Assembly: GCF_003096815.1 (NCBI RefSeq)
Contig: NZ_QENY01000003.1
Location: forward strand, 1-64,000
Reading direction: 5' to 3'
DNA from: Hallella colorans
Lineage (GTDB): Bacteria; Bacteroidota; Bacteroidia; Bacteroidales; Bacteroidaceae
DNA length: 64,000 nucleotides
Shown: positions 35,134-44,407 of the stretch, in pieces
Position numbering within the stretch: position 1 is the stretch's first letter
How the letters are laid out: the number at the start of each line of letters is the position of its first letter
Made by a program: the position numbers and the translations under genes
Notes under the pieces: model-generated
What the model was told of the DNA's origin: nothing
What the model saw: only the letters and a program-made list of their open reading frames with translations
The model's database searches: none

Positions 35134-36141
35134 TCATAGCGGCTTGTTGGTTATATCTAAGTACTTTTGCAACACCAACAACGATATGATGCGCTCGCGT
35201 CGCCCATCCTTGAATTGTGCTACAAATTCGTGCGCGTGCTCTATGATGCGTTGGGCCTCGTCAGGGTGCGCTATGTAGTGGTTGAGCTGTTCTGTCAGGT
35301 CGGAGAAGTCGGCTTTCACCTCAATGTAGTGATAGTTTGGGATGAGCTTGCCCTCCATGAACCATGTCTCACACGTGGGGCGCGGCATCACGGCGATGGA
35401 GTTTGACGACATAATCCATTTCAGGTTGGTGGCCACGTCGTTGCCCTCGAGGGCCATGACAAATTTATAGTCCAAGTGTTTGCGCAAGCTAATCTTGGGC
35501 TTGTGCCACTCCTTGAAGCGTGCATCCACCACGCCCGCGTCCACCATGGGATGTCCAAAGTATTTTTGTATGAAATCGTATCGGTTTTGCTTGATGCAGT
35601 CTCCCTCTTTCTGCCCTATCTCTCCGCGAAATATCACCATGTCTTTTTTTTCCTCAAAACGCTTGCTGTCGTTCACGAAGAGGAAATGGCGCACCCTGTC
35701 CAGTTTCATGAGCACGGAGTTGGCGTTGTCGCCTCCAATGGGCCTACTTTTGGTGATGGAGGGCAACGTGGGTACGTTGGTGATGTCGCCGGGCAACAAT
35801 AGCCATTTGAGCGTAGGGTCGAAAGCCTTGGCGTATCGGTAGGAGTCAAGGTAATACACTTTGGGTCGCACCACGGGCTGTCGGCCGATGGGCGTGGCCT
35901 GCCGGCTGAAAGCCTGATGGTCTATGGGCGTTAGGTTGGTGAGCCGGTTATAATAGCTCACTCTCTCGTGGATATAGGTTTGGTCCTTGCGCTTGGCCAA
36001 GGCTTTCATGTCGCGTGCCAAGAGCTGTCGCAGCACGGCGTGTGGCATAGCTATCTGTGAGTATGCCGTGGCGTAATAGGCCAACTTGGAGTTTTTGTCA
36101 CGATGAAGCAATCCGTTGATATTTTGCCGCAAATGGGTCAT
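35134..36141 (-). CDS. Glycosyltransferase family 90 (LpsA/CAP10-like)
   Basis: A 335-residue cytoplasmic transferase. The C-terminal half has the GT90 pattern: KPKISLRKHLDYKFVMALEG, DVATNLKWIMSSNSIAVMPR and ETWFMEGKLIPNYHYIEVK, with donor-binding and acidic residues. In bacteria GT90 enzymes add xylose, galactose or glucose to LPS or capsule; donor cannot be told here. It is the last gene of the seven-gene minus-strand glycan operon that begins with the MsbA-like transporter, 15 bp after the GT4 gene. Confidence 0.85.
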   Translation of the reverse strand: MTHLRQNINGLLHRDKNSKLAYYATAYSQIAMPHAVLRQLLARDMKALAKRKDQTYIHERVSYYNRLTNLTPIDHQAFSRQATPIGRQPVVRPKVYYLDSYRYAKAFDPTLKWLLLPGDITNVPTLPSITKSRPIGGDNANSVLMKLDRVRHFLFVNDSKRFEEKKDMVIFRGEIGQKEGDCIKQNRYDFIQKYFGHPMVDAGVVDARFKEWHKPKISLRKHLDYKFVMALEGNDVATNLKWIMSSNSIAVMPRPTCETWFMEGKLIPNYHYIEVKADFSDLTEQLNHYIAHPDEAQRIIEHAHEFVAQFKDGRRERIISLLVLQKYLDITNKPL

Positions 36142-36156
36142 GGTGGGTTGTTCGTG

Positions 36157-37338
36157 TTATGATGTGAGTGTGTCGTAGAAGCGCAGATAGTCTCGCGCTA
36201 TCTTTTGTGGGGAGAAACGGCGTGTCACGTCTTGTCTGAGCGCGGTCCTGTCGTATGATTTTTGCATGGCTTGTCCAATGCCCTCGATTAGCGCCTCTGT
36301 GCTGAAATCGGCGTATCTGACGCCATTCTCAGGGGTGATTAGCTCATCTGAGCCGCTACATGGGCTCATGATGACGGGTGTGCCGCATGCCAACGCCTCG
36401 AGAGGGGCCTGTGCAAAATCCTCTTTTAGGCTGGGTAGGCAGAAGAAATCGGCTGCTGATAGTATTTGCGATATTTCTCCCGGGTCGGTGTGAAAGCCCA
36501 TCTCCATGACGTTTGGCCACGACTTTTTGCCACGATTTTTGCCAATGGCCAATATGCGATATTGTGGGTTCATGCGCGTGAGGGCCTCTGACAATTGTCC
36601 CAAACCCTTGCGCGGGTCGCCGATGGCGTAGGCGCAAAATCCGAACAGCTTGGTGTCCGGCAGTGTCAACGCCTGTCGAGCGTAGGCTCGGTCGTATGGC
36701 TTGAAGAGCGAGCAATCCACCAAGTTGTGTATGATGGTTTTGTGGGCGCGCGCCAGCATCTCGTGGTCGTGGTACTCATCGTAGATGGCTTTTGACAAGA
36801 ACACCACGCCCAATCGCTCTATATCTCGCGTGTATGACAGTTTGAGACGGTAGTATTTTTGTTCGAGCGGATGGTCTCGCAGGCATTGGTCTTTCACGCT
36901 CGCGATGCCATGAAGCATGCTCTCGTCGTGCAGCGTGAAGACGATGGGTTTGTGGCTGTATGCCTTGAAAAACGAGGGATAGTCTATCAATCCGCCTATC
37001 CAGTGCAGGTGTATCACGTCGGCCGACGCTATCAGTGGGTTGTGGGTTAGGTCTATGGGCGATATGGGCAGGGTGTAAGTGGCTTGGCGCTGTCGTCCCA
37101 ATTCTCTGCAGGTGTTGATCTCGTCAGGCATTCCGAGCAGTTTTTTCACCTTTCGGCGCGCGCTTTGCAAGAAATATGCCACGGCACCAACCTGATGCAC
37201 GAAGTTGTCGGTGTGCGTTCGGTGCATCACTATGAGGTGAGCGTCCATGCCCAAGTCGCGTTGTGCCTTGCAGATGCGATAGGCGCATAGCCCTGCCCCA
37301 CCCGTGTCGGCTGTGCTGATGTGTACTATTTTTTTCAT
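36157..37338 (-). CDS. Glycosyltransferase family 4
   Basis: I use the ATG at 37338 (MKKIVHISTADTGGAG), giving 393 residues. The longer frame from 37443 would overlap the preceding gene by 77 bp and adds no leader-like or conserved sequence. GT-B fold: the N-terminal nucleotide-free domain with GGAGLCAYRICKAQRDLG, then the C-terminal donor domain with LFGFCAYAIGDPRKGL, LKEDFAQAPLEALACGTPVI and the ENGVR-type EX7E site. Retaining enzyme. In the glycan operon, 28 bp after the GT2 gene. Confidence 0.88.
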   Translation of the reverse strand: MKKIVHISTADTGGAGLCAYRICKAQRDLGMDAHLIVMHRTHTDNFVHQVGAVAYFLQSARRKVKKLLGMPDEINTCRELGRQRQATYTLPISPIDLTHNPLIASADVIHLHWIGGLIDYPSFFKAYSHKPIVFTLHDESMLHGIASVKDQCLRDHPLEQKYYRLKLSYTRDIERLGVVFLSKAIYDEYHDHEMLARAHKTIIHNLVDCSLFKPYDRAYARQALTLPDTKLFGFCAYAIGDPRKGLGQLSEALTRMNPQYRILAIGKNRGKKSWPNVMEMGFHTDPGEISQILSAADFFCLPSLKEDFAQAPLEALACGTPVIMSPCSGSDELITPENGVRYADFSTEALIEGIGQAMQKSYDRTALRQDVTRRFSPQKIARDYLRFYDTLTS

Positions 37339-37366
37339 GTTGGATAGGTGTTGAGAGTTTTTTAGG

Positions 37367-38086
37367 TTATTTTCCTCGTAGCTTGCATAGCAAGTAGACG
37401 AAGTACAAGCGCGGTAACAGTCTGATTTGTGTTTGTATGTCATCCACTTCGGCTATCACTCGCATGTTGTCTTTGAGGCCCATGGAGCGTTTGCGGTTGG
37501 ATATGCCTCCGGTGTCGAACACCGCAATGGGGAAATGTAGTTGTTTGAACCGTTTGCGCTCGCGATACATTTGCTTGAAAAATTTGAAGTCGGCGGATAG
37601 TTTGTGTGTCGTGTCGAAGGGTGTTTGCAGCAGGCACGAGCGGCGGGTGAGGCAGCTTTGGTGGCAAAAGAACATGCGGTGCGCGACGTGCGGTGGCTCG
37701 GCCTCCTTGACGATGCCGTCTTTTACCACGTCTCCATAGACGATGTCTGCCTGAATGTCATGCTCGAAAATACGCCGCAACACGTCTTCGTTGGCAAACT
37801 CGTCGCCAGCGTTCAAAAACATGACCCATTCTCCTGAGGCTTGGCGCGCGCCTTTGTTCATCGCTTCGTATATGCCATTGTCTGGCTCTGAGACCCAATG
37901 GTCCACCTTGTTTGCGCTCTGTTTGATTAGCTCCACGCTGCCATCTGTGGACGCGCCGTCCACGATGACATATTCCAAGGCATCGTATCGTTGCGCGAAG
38001 ACGCTGCGCATGGTGGTCTTGAGCGCTTCTTTGGCGTTGTAGCATACGGTGATGACCGTAACCGTGGGTAATGAATGATGGTTCAT
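37367..38086 (-). CDS. Glycosyltransferase family 2
   Basis: A 239-residue GT-A transferase. TVTVITVCYNAKEALKTTM opens the domain, VDGASTDGSVELI (about 38-50) and the DxD-like site in MFLNAGDEF (about 92-100) bind the nucleotide sugar, and the WxxH-like acceptor region follows. Short and soluble, similar to colanic-acid type WcaE-like transferases, but the sugar is unknown. Sits between the two GT4 genes of the operon. Confidence 0.88.
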   Translation of the reverse strand: MNHHSLPTVTVITVCYNAKEALKTTMRSVFAQRYDALEYVIVDGASTDGSVELIKQSANKVDHWVSEPDNGIYEAMNKGARQASGEWVMFLNAGDEFANEDVLRRIFEHDIQADIVYGDVVKDGIVKEAEPPHVAHRMFFCHQSCLTRRSCLLQTPFDTTHKLSADFKFFKQMYRERKRFKQLHFPIAVFDTGGISNRKRSMGLKDNMRVIAEVDDIQTQIRLLPRLYFVYLLCKLRGK

Positions 38087-38100
38087 GGGCGATATTATCT

Positions 38101-39297
38101 TTAGCGGTGTATGCCGGCTTGGCGTAAAGAGCGGTAGGCCTCCAACACTTGGTTGGCCACGTCAGCGTTCTCGAAACGGCGCACGTAGGCTTGGCTTTGG
38201 GCTATGCGCTCGTCTCTTCCGGGGCTGCCTTGGAGCGACGCCGCTATGGCTTGGGCCAAGGCTTCCTCATCGTCAGGGTGCACGTACAGGCTGTTAGGGC
38301 CTCCCGCCTCTTCCAAGCACGACCCCGTGCATGCCACCACGGGCAATCCGCTCTGTATGGCCTCAATGATGGGAATGCCAAAACCCTCGTAGCGTGAGGG
38401 GTATACGAAGCATTCCGCTTGCTGGTAAATGGCCGGCAACTCATCGTTGCCCACGTCGTGAAGCATGCGGACGCGAGGCTCAAGCCCGTGGGCATGTATG
38501 TATTTTCTCACTTTTTGAAGATATGGTGTGGCCCTACCCACGGCTACAAGCGACACGTCTGTCGGTAGGTGTCGCATGGCCTTGACGGCCAAGAGCAGGT
38601 TTTTCCGTTCCTCGATGGAGCCAACGTAGAGTATGTATCGTTGGGGCAAGTGGTGCGTTTGCCGTGCGCTTTGCAGGTGGTCGGCGCTGGCTGGTTGTTT
38701 GAAATGGGTTCCGCAGGCTTGGTATATTACCTTGATTTGACACTCTGGATAGTTGGAGAAGGCCATGATGTCGCGCTTGGTGCATTCGCTGATGGCTATG
38801 ATTTGGTCAGCCTCGCGGCATGTGGCGAGAAATTTTCGTTTATAGAGATAAGCGTCTATGCGCTTGTAATATTCTGGATGGCGCATGAAGATGAGGTCGT
38901 GTATGGTCACGATGCTTTTGATGCCGCTATTTTTGATGCCTACGGGCAGTTCGCCGGAGAGACCATGGAAGATGTCCACGCCGTCGGATACGAGTTGCTT
39001 CGTGATGCCACGATGTCGCCACCAGTCTTTTTGCAGGCGGCAACGCGCGTTTTCTGGATAGCAAAACGTGACGTTGTCGGCCTTGCTTACCTGTGCTCGC
39101 AGGTCTTCATGCCCACTGTCGGGAGCATACAACCTGAGGTTAAGGTGTGGGTTACCATCGGCGAGCGCGTTGACAAGCGTGCGCCCATAGTTGCCCAAGC
39201 CCGTGTAGTTGCTCACGATGCGCTTGGCGTCAAAACCAATGGTGGTATGGTTTGGGTTGTCGGTCATGTTGGTGGGTGGTGTTTGTTGGTGATCCAT
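38101..39297 (-). CDS. Glycosyltransferase family 4
   Basis: A 398-residue GT-B enzyme; starting at residue 11 (MTDNPNHTTIGFDAK, ATG at 39267) is also possible. GLGNYGRTLVNALAD binds the acceptor side, RYILYVGSIEERKNL and YPSRYEGFGIPIIEAIQSGLP (split over the EX7E region, about 310-330) form the retaining donor site. It resembles mannosyltransferase-type GT4 enzymes. In the operon, downstream of the LpxL-like gene. Confidence 0.88.
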   Translation of the reverse strand: MDHQQTPPTNMTDNPNHTTIGFDAKRIVSNYTGLGNYGRTLVNALADGNPHLNLRLYAPDSGHEDLRAQVSKADNVTFCYPENARCRLQKDWWRHRGITKQLVSDGVDIFHGLSGELPVGIKNSGIKSIVTIHDLIFMRHPEYYKRIDAYLYKRKFLATCREADQIIAISECTKRDIMAFSNYPECQIKVIYQACGTHFKQPASADHLQSARQTHHLPQRYILYVGSIEERKNLLLAVKAMRHLPTDVSLVAVGRATPYLQKVRKYIHAHGLEPRVRMLHDVGNDELPAIYQQAECFVYPSRYEGFGIPIIEAIQSGLPVVACTGSCLEEAGGPNSLYVHPDDEEALAQAIAASLQGSPGRDERIAQSQAYVRRFENADVANQVLEAYRSLRQAGIHR

Positions 39298-39332
39298 CTT
39301 CTATGAATGGCGAGAAGAAAATCGTTGGCTGG

Positions 39333-40256
39333 CTATTCGGGCGCGATGCCATATCGCCGGTTATACTCCTCGCGTGTGCGTTTCCAACGATTGTGACTCC
39401 ACAGCCATAGTGCCGGTTGGCGGCGTATGGTTTGTTCCAAGAGGGCAAAATAGCGGTTGGTGAGTTCCCACTGCGCGCAGTCTTTGGGGTGGCGGGAGAT
39501 GAGCTGCATGCGGCAAATGTAGTGCCCGCGCCCCACTCTACGCAAGTCGCCGTAGAAGCACGCTTGGTCCATGTGCCTGATGATGCGCTCGGTACCAGTA
39601 AGGACGGGCGTGTCGTGGTTCAGAAAATCTACCCAATGGTGAATGTTGTTCCACATTGGCACTTGGTCGGCTATGTAGCCCACCACCACCGTTTGGTGCT
39701 TGCGTTGCAGGTCTATAATCTTTCTGATAGACTCCTGCATGGGTATGCAGCGGGCGTTGTGCAGCTCTCTGACATGCTTGAAGAGCCGGTCGAAGCTCTC
39801 GTTTTCCAAAGGATGGTATAGCTGGCAACATTGTGCCGAGGAGTCTATCCAATAGGGCAAGGATGTTATCCACTCCCAATTGCAGTAGTGCCCGAGGTAA
39901 ATGCCACATGATTGGCCTTCGGCAAGCACTTTGTTAAACTCGTCCATGCCCTCAAACTGGATGTGCCTCTTGAGTTGCTGTTGGCTCATGGTCATCAGTT
40001 TGATGGTCTCCACAATGTAGTCGCAGAACCAATGGTAAAACTCCTTGGCTATCGCTTGTATCTCGGGCGCGGTTTTCTTAGGGAAACTTGAGGTTAGGTT
40101 TTGGAGAATAATGTCGCGTCTGTATCTCACCACGTGGGTGATGAGCCAATATAAAATGTCTGACAACACGTACAGCACCCGTAGTGGTAACAGTGACAAG
40201 GCGTACCATAATGCGTAGCCCATGGCGTATGCGGTGTTGCGTAACAGTTTTTTCAT
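39333..40256 (-). CDS. LpxL/HtrB-like lysophospholipid acyltransferase
   Basis: A 307-residue membrane-bound late acyltransferase of the family that adds secondary acyl chains to lipid A or acylates related lipids. An N-terminal anchor (GYALWYALSLLPLRVLYVLS) is followed by the active-site motif LGHYCNWEW (His about 123, HX4E as usual in Bacteroidetes rather than HX4D). Later segments VVGYIADQVPMW and TGTERIIRHM are typical. It overlaps the end of the sulfatase gene by 4 bp, so the two are coupled. Confidence 0.88.
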   Translation of the reverse strand: MKKLLRNTAYAMGYALWYALSLLPLRVLYVLSDILYWLITHVVRYRRDIILQNLTSSFPKKTAPEIQAIAKEFYHWFCDYIVETIKLMTMSQQQLKRHIQFEGMDEFNKVLAEGQSCGIYLGHYCNWEWITSLPYWIDSSAQCCQLYHPLENESFDRLFKHVRELHNARCIPMQESIRKIIDLQRKHQTVVVGYIADQVPMWNNIHHWVDFLNHDTPVLTGTERIIRHMDQACFYGDLRRVGRGHYICRMQLISRHPKDCAQWELTNRYFALLEQTIRRQPALWLWSHNRWKRTREEYNRRYGIAPE

Positions 40257-42262
40257 GGCTGCGGTTTGTGGGTTGAGTTGGCTTGGTGGCCCAGTGGTTG
40301 GAGTTTGTCGTTCGCCATGCGGTACATGTATTGGTAGATAATGGCTTTTAGCTCGCGCTCCATTTGGGCTTGCTGGCCTATTTTTCCTATCAGGTTATGT
40401 TGCATCAAGCGGTCGTCTAAAGCGTAGATGGCACGCGTGCGCTGTCCGTCAAACTGCAACACATAGCCGTATTTGCAATATTGATAGATACCGTTGAGAT
40501 AGTTTACGGCGTAAGTTTGGTTTGTCGGAGTGGTTAGCAGGTCGCAACCAAACGAGAGGAATGGCTTGTCGTAACCCAGTGCGCTGAGCACCGTGGGCAA
40601 CACGTCTATTTGCTGTGCGATGCCGTCGCGCATGCCCGGTTTGATCTCTCCGCTTGGGTCGAAGAGTATGAACGGCGAGGAAAAGCCACCTATGTCTGTT
40701 TGATATTCGGCGTGGTCGCTTTGGTTGGTGTGGTCACTGAGGATGACGAAGATGGTGTTTTTGTACCAAGGTTGTTTACTGGCGGTTTCAAAAAATCGGC
40801 CTATGGCCATGTCGGTGTACCTGATGCACTTGTGTATGGGGAGTTTTCCCTCGGGATAGACGGCTTTGTATTTGTCTGGAATGACAAACGGCGTGTGGCT
40901 CGACACCGTGAAACAGGCGGTCATGAAAGGCTGCCGCATCTCGCCTATCTTGGTGGCCCAGTACTGTAAGAATGGCTCGTCCCAAATTCCCCAATGGCCA
41001 TCGAAATCGGCGTCGCCCCCAAAACGCGGGTCTTGGGCATAGTCTTGCCGACCATAGTAGTGCTCGAACCCTATCTTGTTGGCCAACGCGAGAAACCCCA
41101 TGCTGCCCCTATTGGCCCCATGGAAGAAAGCCGTGGAGTAGCCCTCGGCGCGCAACAGTCCGGCTATCCCTGTGTAATCGTTCATGGAGGCCGACGTGAG
41201 GACGAATGGCTCCTTGAACATTGGAATGCCGCATAGCACCGATGGCATGCCGTCTATGCTCTTACGGCCGTTGCAAAACGAGTGTTTGAACACCATGCTT
41301 TTACCAATGAGGCTGTCCACATGGGGAGTGTAGCCCTTGTATTGCCCATTCTCCAACCAATGGTTGAAGGCCCCGATATATTCCCGTCCGAAACTCTCCA
41401 CGATGAGTATCACCACGTTTTTGCGTTTAAAAGCGTGTGTGGGCTTGGGCTGATGGATGGGTGAGAACACGCGCTCGGCGGACGATAAGCTCGCGTAATA
41501 GTTAGGAATTTCAAACACATTCTTGCCAATGGTCCGGATAAGCGAGAATGGAGTGTTGAGCACCAAGGCGCACTCGGTGGGATGTTGCACGTATTGGTTG
41601 GCGTTGTTGATTGTGATGGGCCTGATGCCTGAGCTGAGACCACCCCGGCAAGCGCCTATGCACAGTGGCGCAATGAGCGCCAATATCACTATCTGCGAGA
41701 CAGCGAATTGCACGCGATGGCGCGTGGAGCTAAACTGCTCGTGGCTCAAACGGGGTTTGCGATACAACCTGCACGTCAAGCCGATTACCACGATGGCCAA
41801 GAGCAGCAAGTACCAATGGTTTAGTGTCTGGGTGAGGAATATGTCGGCTAAATTACGCTCATGGCTGAACTCGCTGAACACATTCGTGGTGGTGCGGCGC
41901 AGGGTGAATGGGAAATAAACGGCGTCACAGAGATTAATGACCAATGCCAAGCCGTTAACAATGACAAACAACCACTTGCAGAATAAATGGTAACCCCTCC
42001 GCTCTTTCAACCATAACGGAAAGAGCATGAGCACGATGTACAGCGCGTTTGTGTAGACGATAGCCGATCGGTCGAAGATGTAGCCACCGTAAAAAAGGGT
42101 GGATAGCTGTCTGAAAGACAGGTCGTTGGCAAAGTAATGCCAGTTTTCGAGGAGAAAAGCGAGGCGTGCGATGGCGTAGATGGCAAAGGCCACGCAGATG
42201 TTGATGAGCGTGGTCCATGCCGGCTCGAGGTATCTTGCGAGTGAATTACGGTAAATTTTCAT
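40253..42262 (-). CDS. LTA-synthase-like sulfatase/phosphotransferase
   Basis: A 669-residue inner-membrane enzyme: five hydrophobic spans in the first about 210 residues, then a periplasmic alkaline-phosphatase-fold domain. Metal and active-site segments seen are VVILIVESFGREYIG (about 285), NGRKSIDGMPSVL (about 335, with Ser where LTA synthases have Thr), SHTPFV (about 480) and VILSDHTNQSDH (about 530). Such enzymes transfer phosphoglycerol or phosphoethanolamine to lipids or glycans. Bacteroidales have no lipoteichoic acid, so decoration of lipid A or LPS is more likely. Second gene of the operon. Confidence 0.85.
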   Translation of the reverse strand: MKIYRNSLARYLEPAWTTLINICVAFAIYAIARLAFLLENWHYFANDLSFRQLSTLFYGGYIFDRSAIVYTNALYIVLMLFPLWLKERRGYHLFCKWLFVIVNGLALVINLCDAVYFPFTLRRTTTNVFSEFSHERNLADIFLTQTLNHWYLLLLAIVVIGLTCRLYRKPRLSHEQFSSTRHRVQFAVSQIVILALIAPLCIGACRGGLSSGIRPITINNANQYVQHPTECALVLNTPFSLIRTIGKNVFEIPNYYASLSSAERVFSPIHQPKPTHAFKRKNVVILIVESFGREYIGAFNHWLENGQYKGYTPHVDSLIGKSMVFKHSFCNGRKSIDGMPSVLCGIPMFKEPFVLTSASMNDYTGIAGLLRAEGYSTAFFHGANRGSMGFLALANKIGFEHYYGRQDYAQDPRFGGDADFDGHWGIWDEPFLQYWATKIGEMRQPFMTACFTVSSHTPFVIPDKYKAVYPEGKLPIHKCIRYTDMAIGRFFETASKQPWYKNTIFVILSDHTNQSDHAEYQTDIGGFSSPFILFDPSGEIKPGMRDGIAQQIDVLPTVLSALGYDKPFLSFGCDLLTTPTNQTYAVNYLNGIYQYCKYGYVLQFDGQRTRAIYALDDRLMQHNLIGKIGQQAQMERELKAIIYQYMYRMANDKLQPLGHQANSTHKPQP

Positions 42263-42312
42263 CAGTCTTTAAGCTTTCCTTAGTCCCTCTTGGTTTCTTT
42301 TTCTCATGGATA

Positions 42313-44145
42313 TCATACCTCTTGCATGTCGTGAAGCCTCTTGTAATAGCCGTCCAAGGCCAACAGTTGGTCGTGCGTGCCGCTCTCCACTATTTTGCCT
42401 TCGTGCAGCACGAATATCTCGTCGGCGTGCTTGATGGTGGAAAGGCGGTGCGCTATGGCCACGGTGGTGCGTGTGCTCATCAGTCGTTCCAAGGCGTCTT
42501 GCACCAATCGCTCGCTCTCCGTGTCAAGGGCGCTGGTGGCCTCGTCGAGTATCAGTATGGGCGGATTTTTGAGAATGGCGCGCGCTATCGACACGCGTTG
42601 ACGCTGCCCGCCGCTTAGCCTGCCGCCCCGATCGCCAATGCAGGTGTCCATGCCACGCTCCGATTCCATGATGAAGTCGTAGGCGTTGGCTATCTTCATG
42701 GCGCGCTCCACTTGCTCGTTGGTGGCTCGCTCCACCCCGAAGGTGATGTTGTTGAAGAAGGTGTCGTTGAACAAGATAGCTTCTTGGTTGACGTTTCCTA
42801 TCAGCTGTCGCAGGTCGTGGATGCCTATTTGGCGCACGTCCACGCCGTCCACGAGCACCGCTCCCTCCTGAACGTCGTAATATCTCGGTATGAGGTCGAC
42901 CAAAGTAGACTTGCCGCTGCCGCTCTGTCCCACAAGGGCGATGGTTTTTCCCTTGGGTATTGTCAGGTTGATATGGCGCAATACCCACTGGTCCTTGTAC
43001 TTGAATGACACGTCCTTGAACTCTATTTGGTGCTCGAACGACTTGATATGGACGGGCGAGGAGCTCTCCTTGATATTGTTCTCGGCGTTTAATATCATGT
43101 CCACGCGATCTATGGAGGCCAACCCTTTCATAATGCTGTATCCGGCCTTGGACAGCTCTTTGAGCGGGTTGATGATGCTGTAGAGTATCACCAAGTAATA
43201 GATAAAAGTGGGGCCGCTTAGCGCTTGGCCGCCCAGCACCAACGATCCGCCGAACCACAGCACGATAACAATCATGACGGTACCGAGAAATTCGCTCATC
43301 GGATGGGCCATCTGCTGCCTCATGTTAACTTTTAGGATGATGTCTCGGTAATCGTCGTTAATCTTGCTAAAGCGCTTGTTCATCTTCTCCTCGGCGCAAA
43401 AGGCCTTGATAATGCGCAGCCCACCCAATGTCTCCTCTACTTGGCTCATCGTGTCGCTCCATGTGCTTTGCGCTTTTATGCTGCCCCGTTTCAGGTTCTT
43501 TCCTACCAATCCCATGATCCATCCGAACAGGGGCACGAAGAGTATGGTGAACAATGTAAGCTCCCAAGAGATGCAAAGCAGCGTGATGAAATAGACAATG
43601 ACCAATATTGGGTTCTTGAACAGCATGTCTATGGATGCCATGATAGATCCCTCTATCTCCTGCACGTCGCCGCTCATACGCGCGATGATGTCGCCTTTGC
43701 GCTCCTCGGAGAAGAAACTCAGCGGCAAACTTGTTATCTTATGGTACAATTGGTTGCGCATGTCGCGCACGATACCCGTGCGTATGGGTATGATGCTGGC
43801 TGACCCCAAGAAATAAGCGGATATCTTAAAAAAGGTCATCACGGCTAAAAACAAGCCGATGAGTAGCAGCGAAACGCTCTCTCCATATTGCGCTATCATC
43901 TCTTGTACATAATAATTGGCGTTGTTTGCCAGCATGTTTGGCACGTCTTTTAGCGAAGCCGGCCATGGCATGAGCGTCTTTACCGTGGCGGTACTGACAT
44001 TGAAAAGGATGTTAAGAATGGGGATGATGGCCGCGAATGAGAATATATTTAGTAGCGATGACAGCAAATTGAATATCACCGCAAAGCCGATATAACGCTT
44101 ATATGGAGGAATATAGCGCCGCAATACTTGTAGAAACTCTTTCAT
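42313..44145 (-). CDS. MsbA-like ABC exporter (fused permease and ATPase)
   Basis: A 610-residue half-transporter: six spans in about 1-330, then an ATPase domain with Walker A GQSGSGKSTL (about 400), signature LSGGQRQRVSIARAIL (about 505) and Walker B PILILDEATSALD (about 525). Full-length and intact. As the first gene of an operon for glycan and lipid assembly it is a good candidate for flipping lipid A or an undecaprenyl-linked glycan, MsbA being the known case, but the cargo is inferred. Promoter at 44236-44244. Confidence 0.9.
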   Translation of the reverse strand: MKEFLQVLRRYIPPYKRYIGFAVIFNLLSSLLNIFSFAAIIPILNILFNVSTATVKTLMPWPASLKDVPNMLANNANYYVQEMIAQYGESVSLLLIGLFLAVMTFFKISAYFLGSASIIPIRTGIVRDMRNQLYHKITSLPLSFFSEERKGDIIARMSGDVQEIEGSIMASIDMLFKNPILVIVYFITLLCISWELTLFTILFVPLFGWIMGLVGKNLKRGSIKAQSTWSDTMSQVEETLGGLRIIKAFCAEEKMNKRFSKINDDYRDIILKVNMRQQMAHPMSEFLGTVMIVIVLWFGGSLVLGGQALSGPTFIYYLVILYSIINPLKELSKAGYSIMKGLASIDRVDMILNAENNIKESSSPVHIKSFEHQIEFKDVSFKYKDQWVLRHINLTIPKGKTIALVGQSGSGKSTLVDLIPRYYDVQEGAVLVDGVDVRQIGIHDLRQLIGNVNQEAILFNDTFFNNITFGVERATNEQVERAMKIANAYDFIMESERGMDTCIGDRGGRLSGGQRQRVSIARAILKNPPILILDEATSALDTESERLVQDALERLMSTRTTVAIAHRLSTIKHADEIFVLHEGKIVESGTHDQLLALDGYYKRLHDMQEV

Positions 44146-44235
44146 TTTATGATTATTGTGTGACGCAAGCCAAGAATTGATGTTATATGTACGCTATGCT
44201 TGTTATTCCTTTCTTACGCTCGTTACATATCTATT

Positions 44236-44244
44236 GCAAAGGTA
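44236..44244 (-). promoter_or_regulatory. -7 box for the glycan/lipid operon
   Basis: TACCTTTGC on the minus strand, 90 bp before the MsbA-like ATG, the only good box upstream of the seven genes. Divergent to the promoter at 44353-44361. Confidence 0.5.
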
Positions 44245-44347
44245 ATTCGAATTATTAAGAAATGGTCATCTTGGCTATATATTTTTTGTTCTCTTAATGT
44301 TCATATTACGAAAATATATATACTTTATATCCAATAGGTCAAAAAAA

Positions 44348-44367
44348 GGTGTTAATTTTGCAACACC
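44348..44367 (+). promoter_or_regulatory. -7 box inside an inverted repeat, GT2 gene
   Basis: TAATTTTGC (44353-44361) is enclosed by GGTGTT (44348-44353) and AACACC (44362-44367), a perfect 6-bp inverted repeat. This could be an operator masking the -7 element. Confidence 0.45.
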
Positions 44368-44368
44368 C

Positions 44369-44407
44369 ATGAAAAGTTTAATACATATATTCACACGATT
44401 AGCATGA
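44369..44407 (+). CDS. Possible 12-codon leader peptide ahead of the GT2 gene
   Basis: ATG at 44369 begins MKSLIHIFTRLA and ends in a TGA that overlaps the GT2 start as ATGA. The promoter box ends 7 bp before this ATG, so it is near the 5' end of the message. It may couple translation to the transferase. No ribosome site is visible, so this is tentative. Confidence 0.3.
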   Translation: MKSLIHIFTRLA

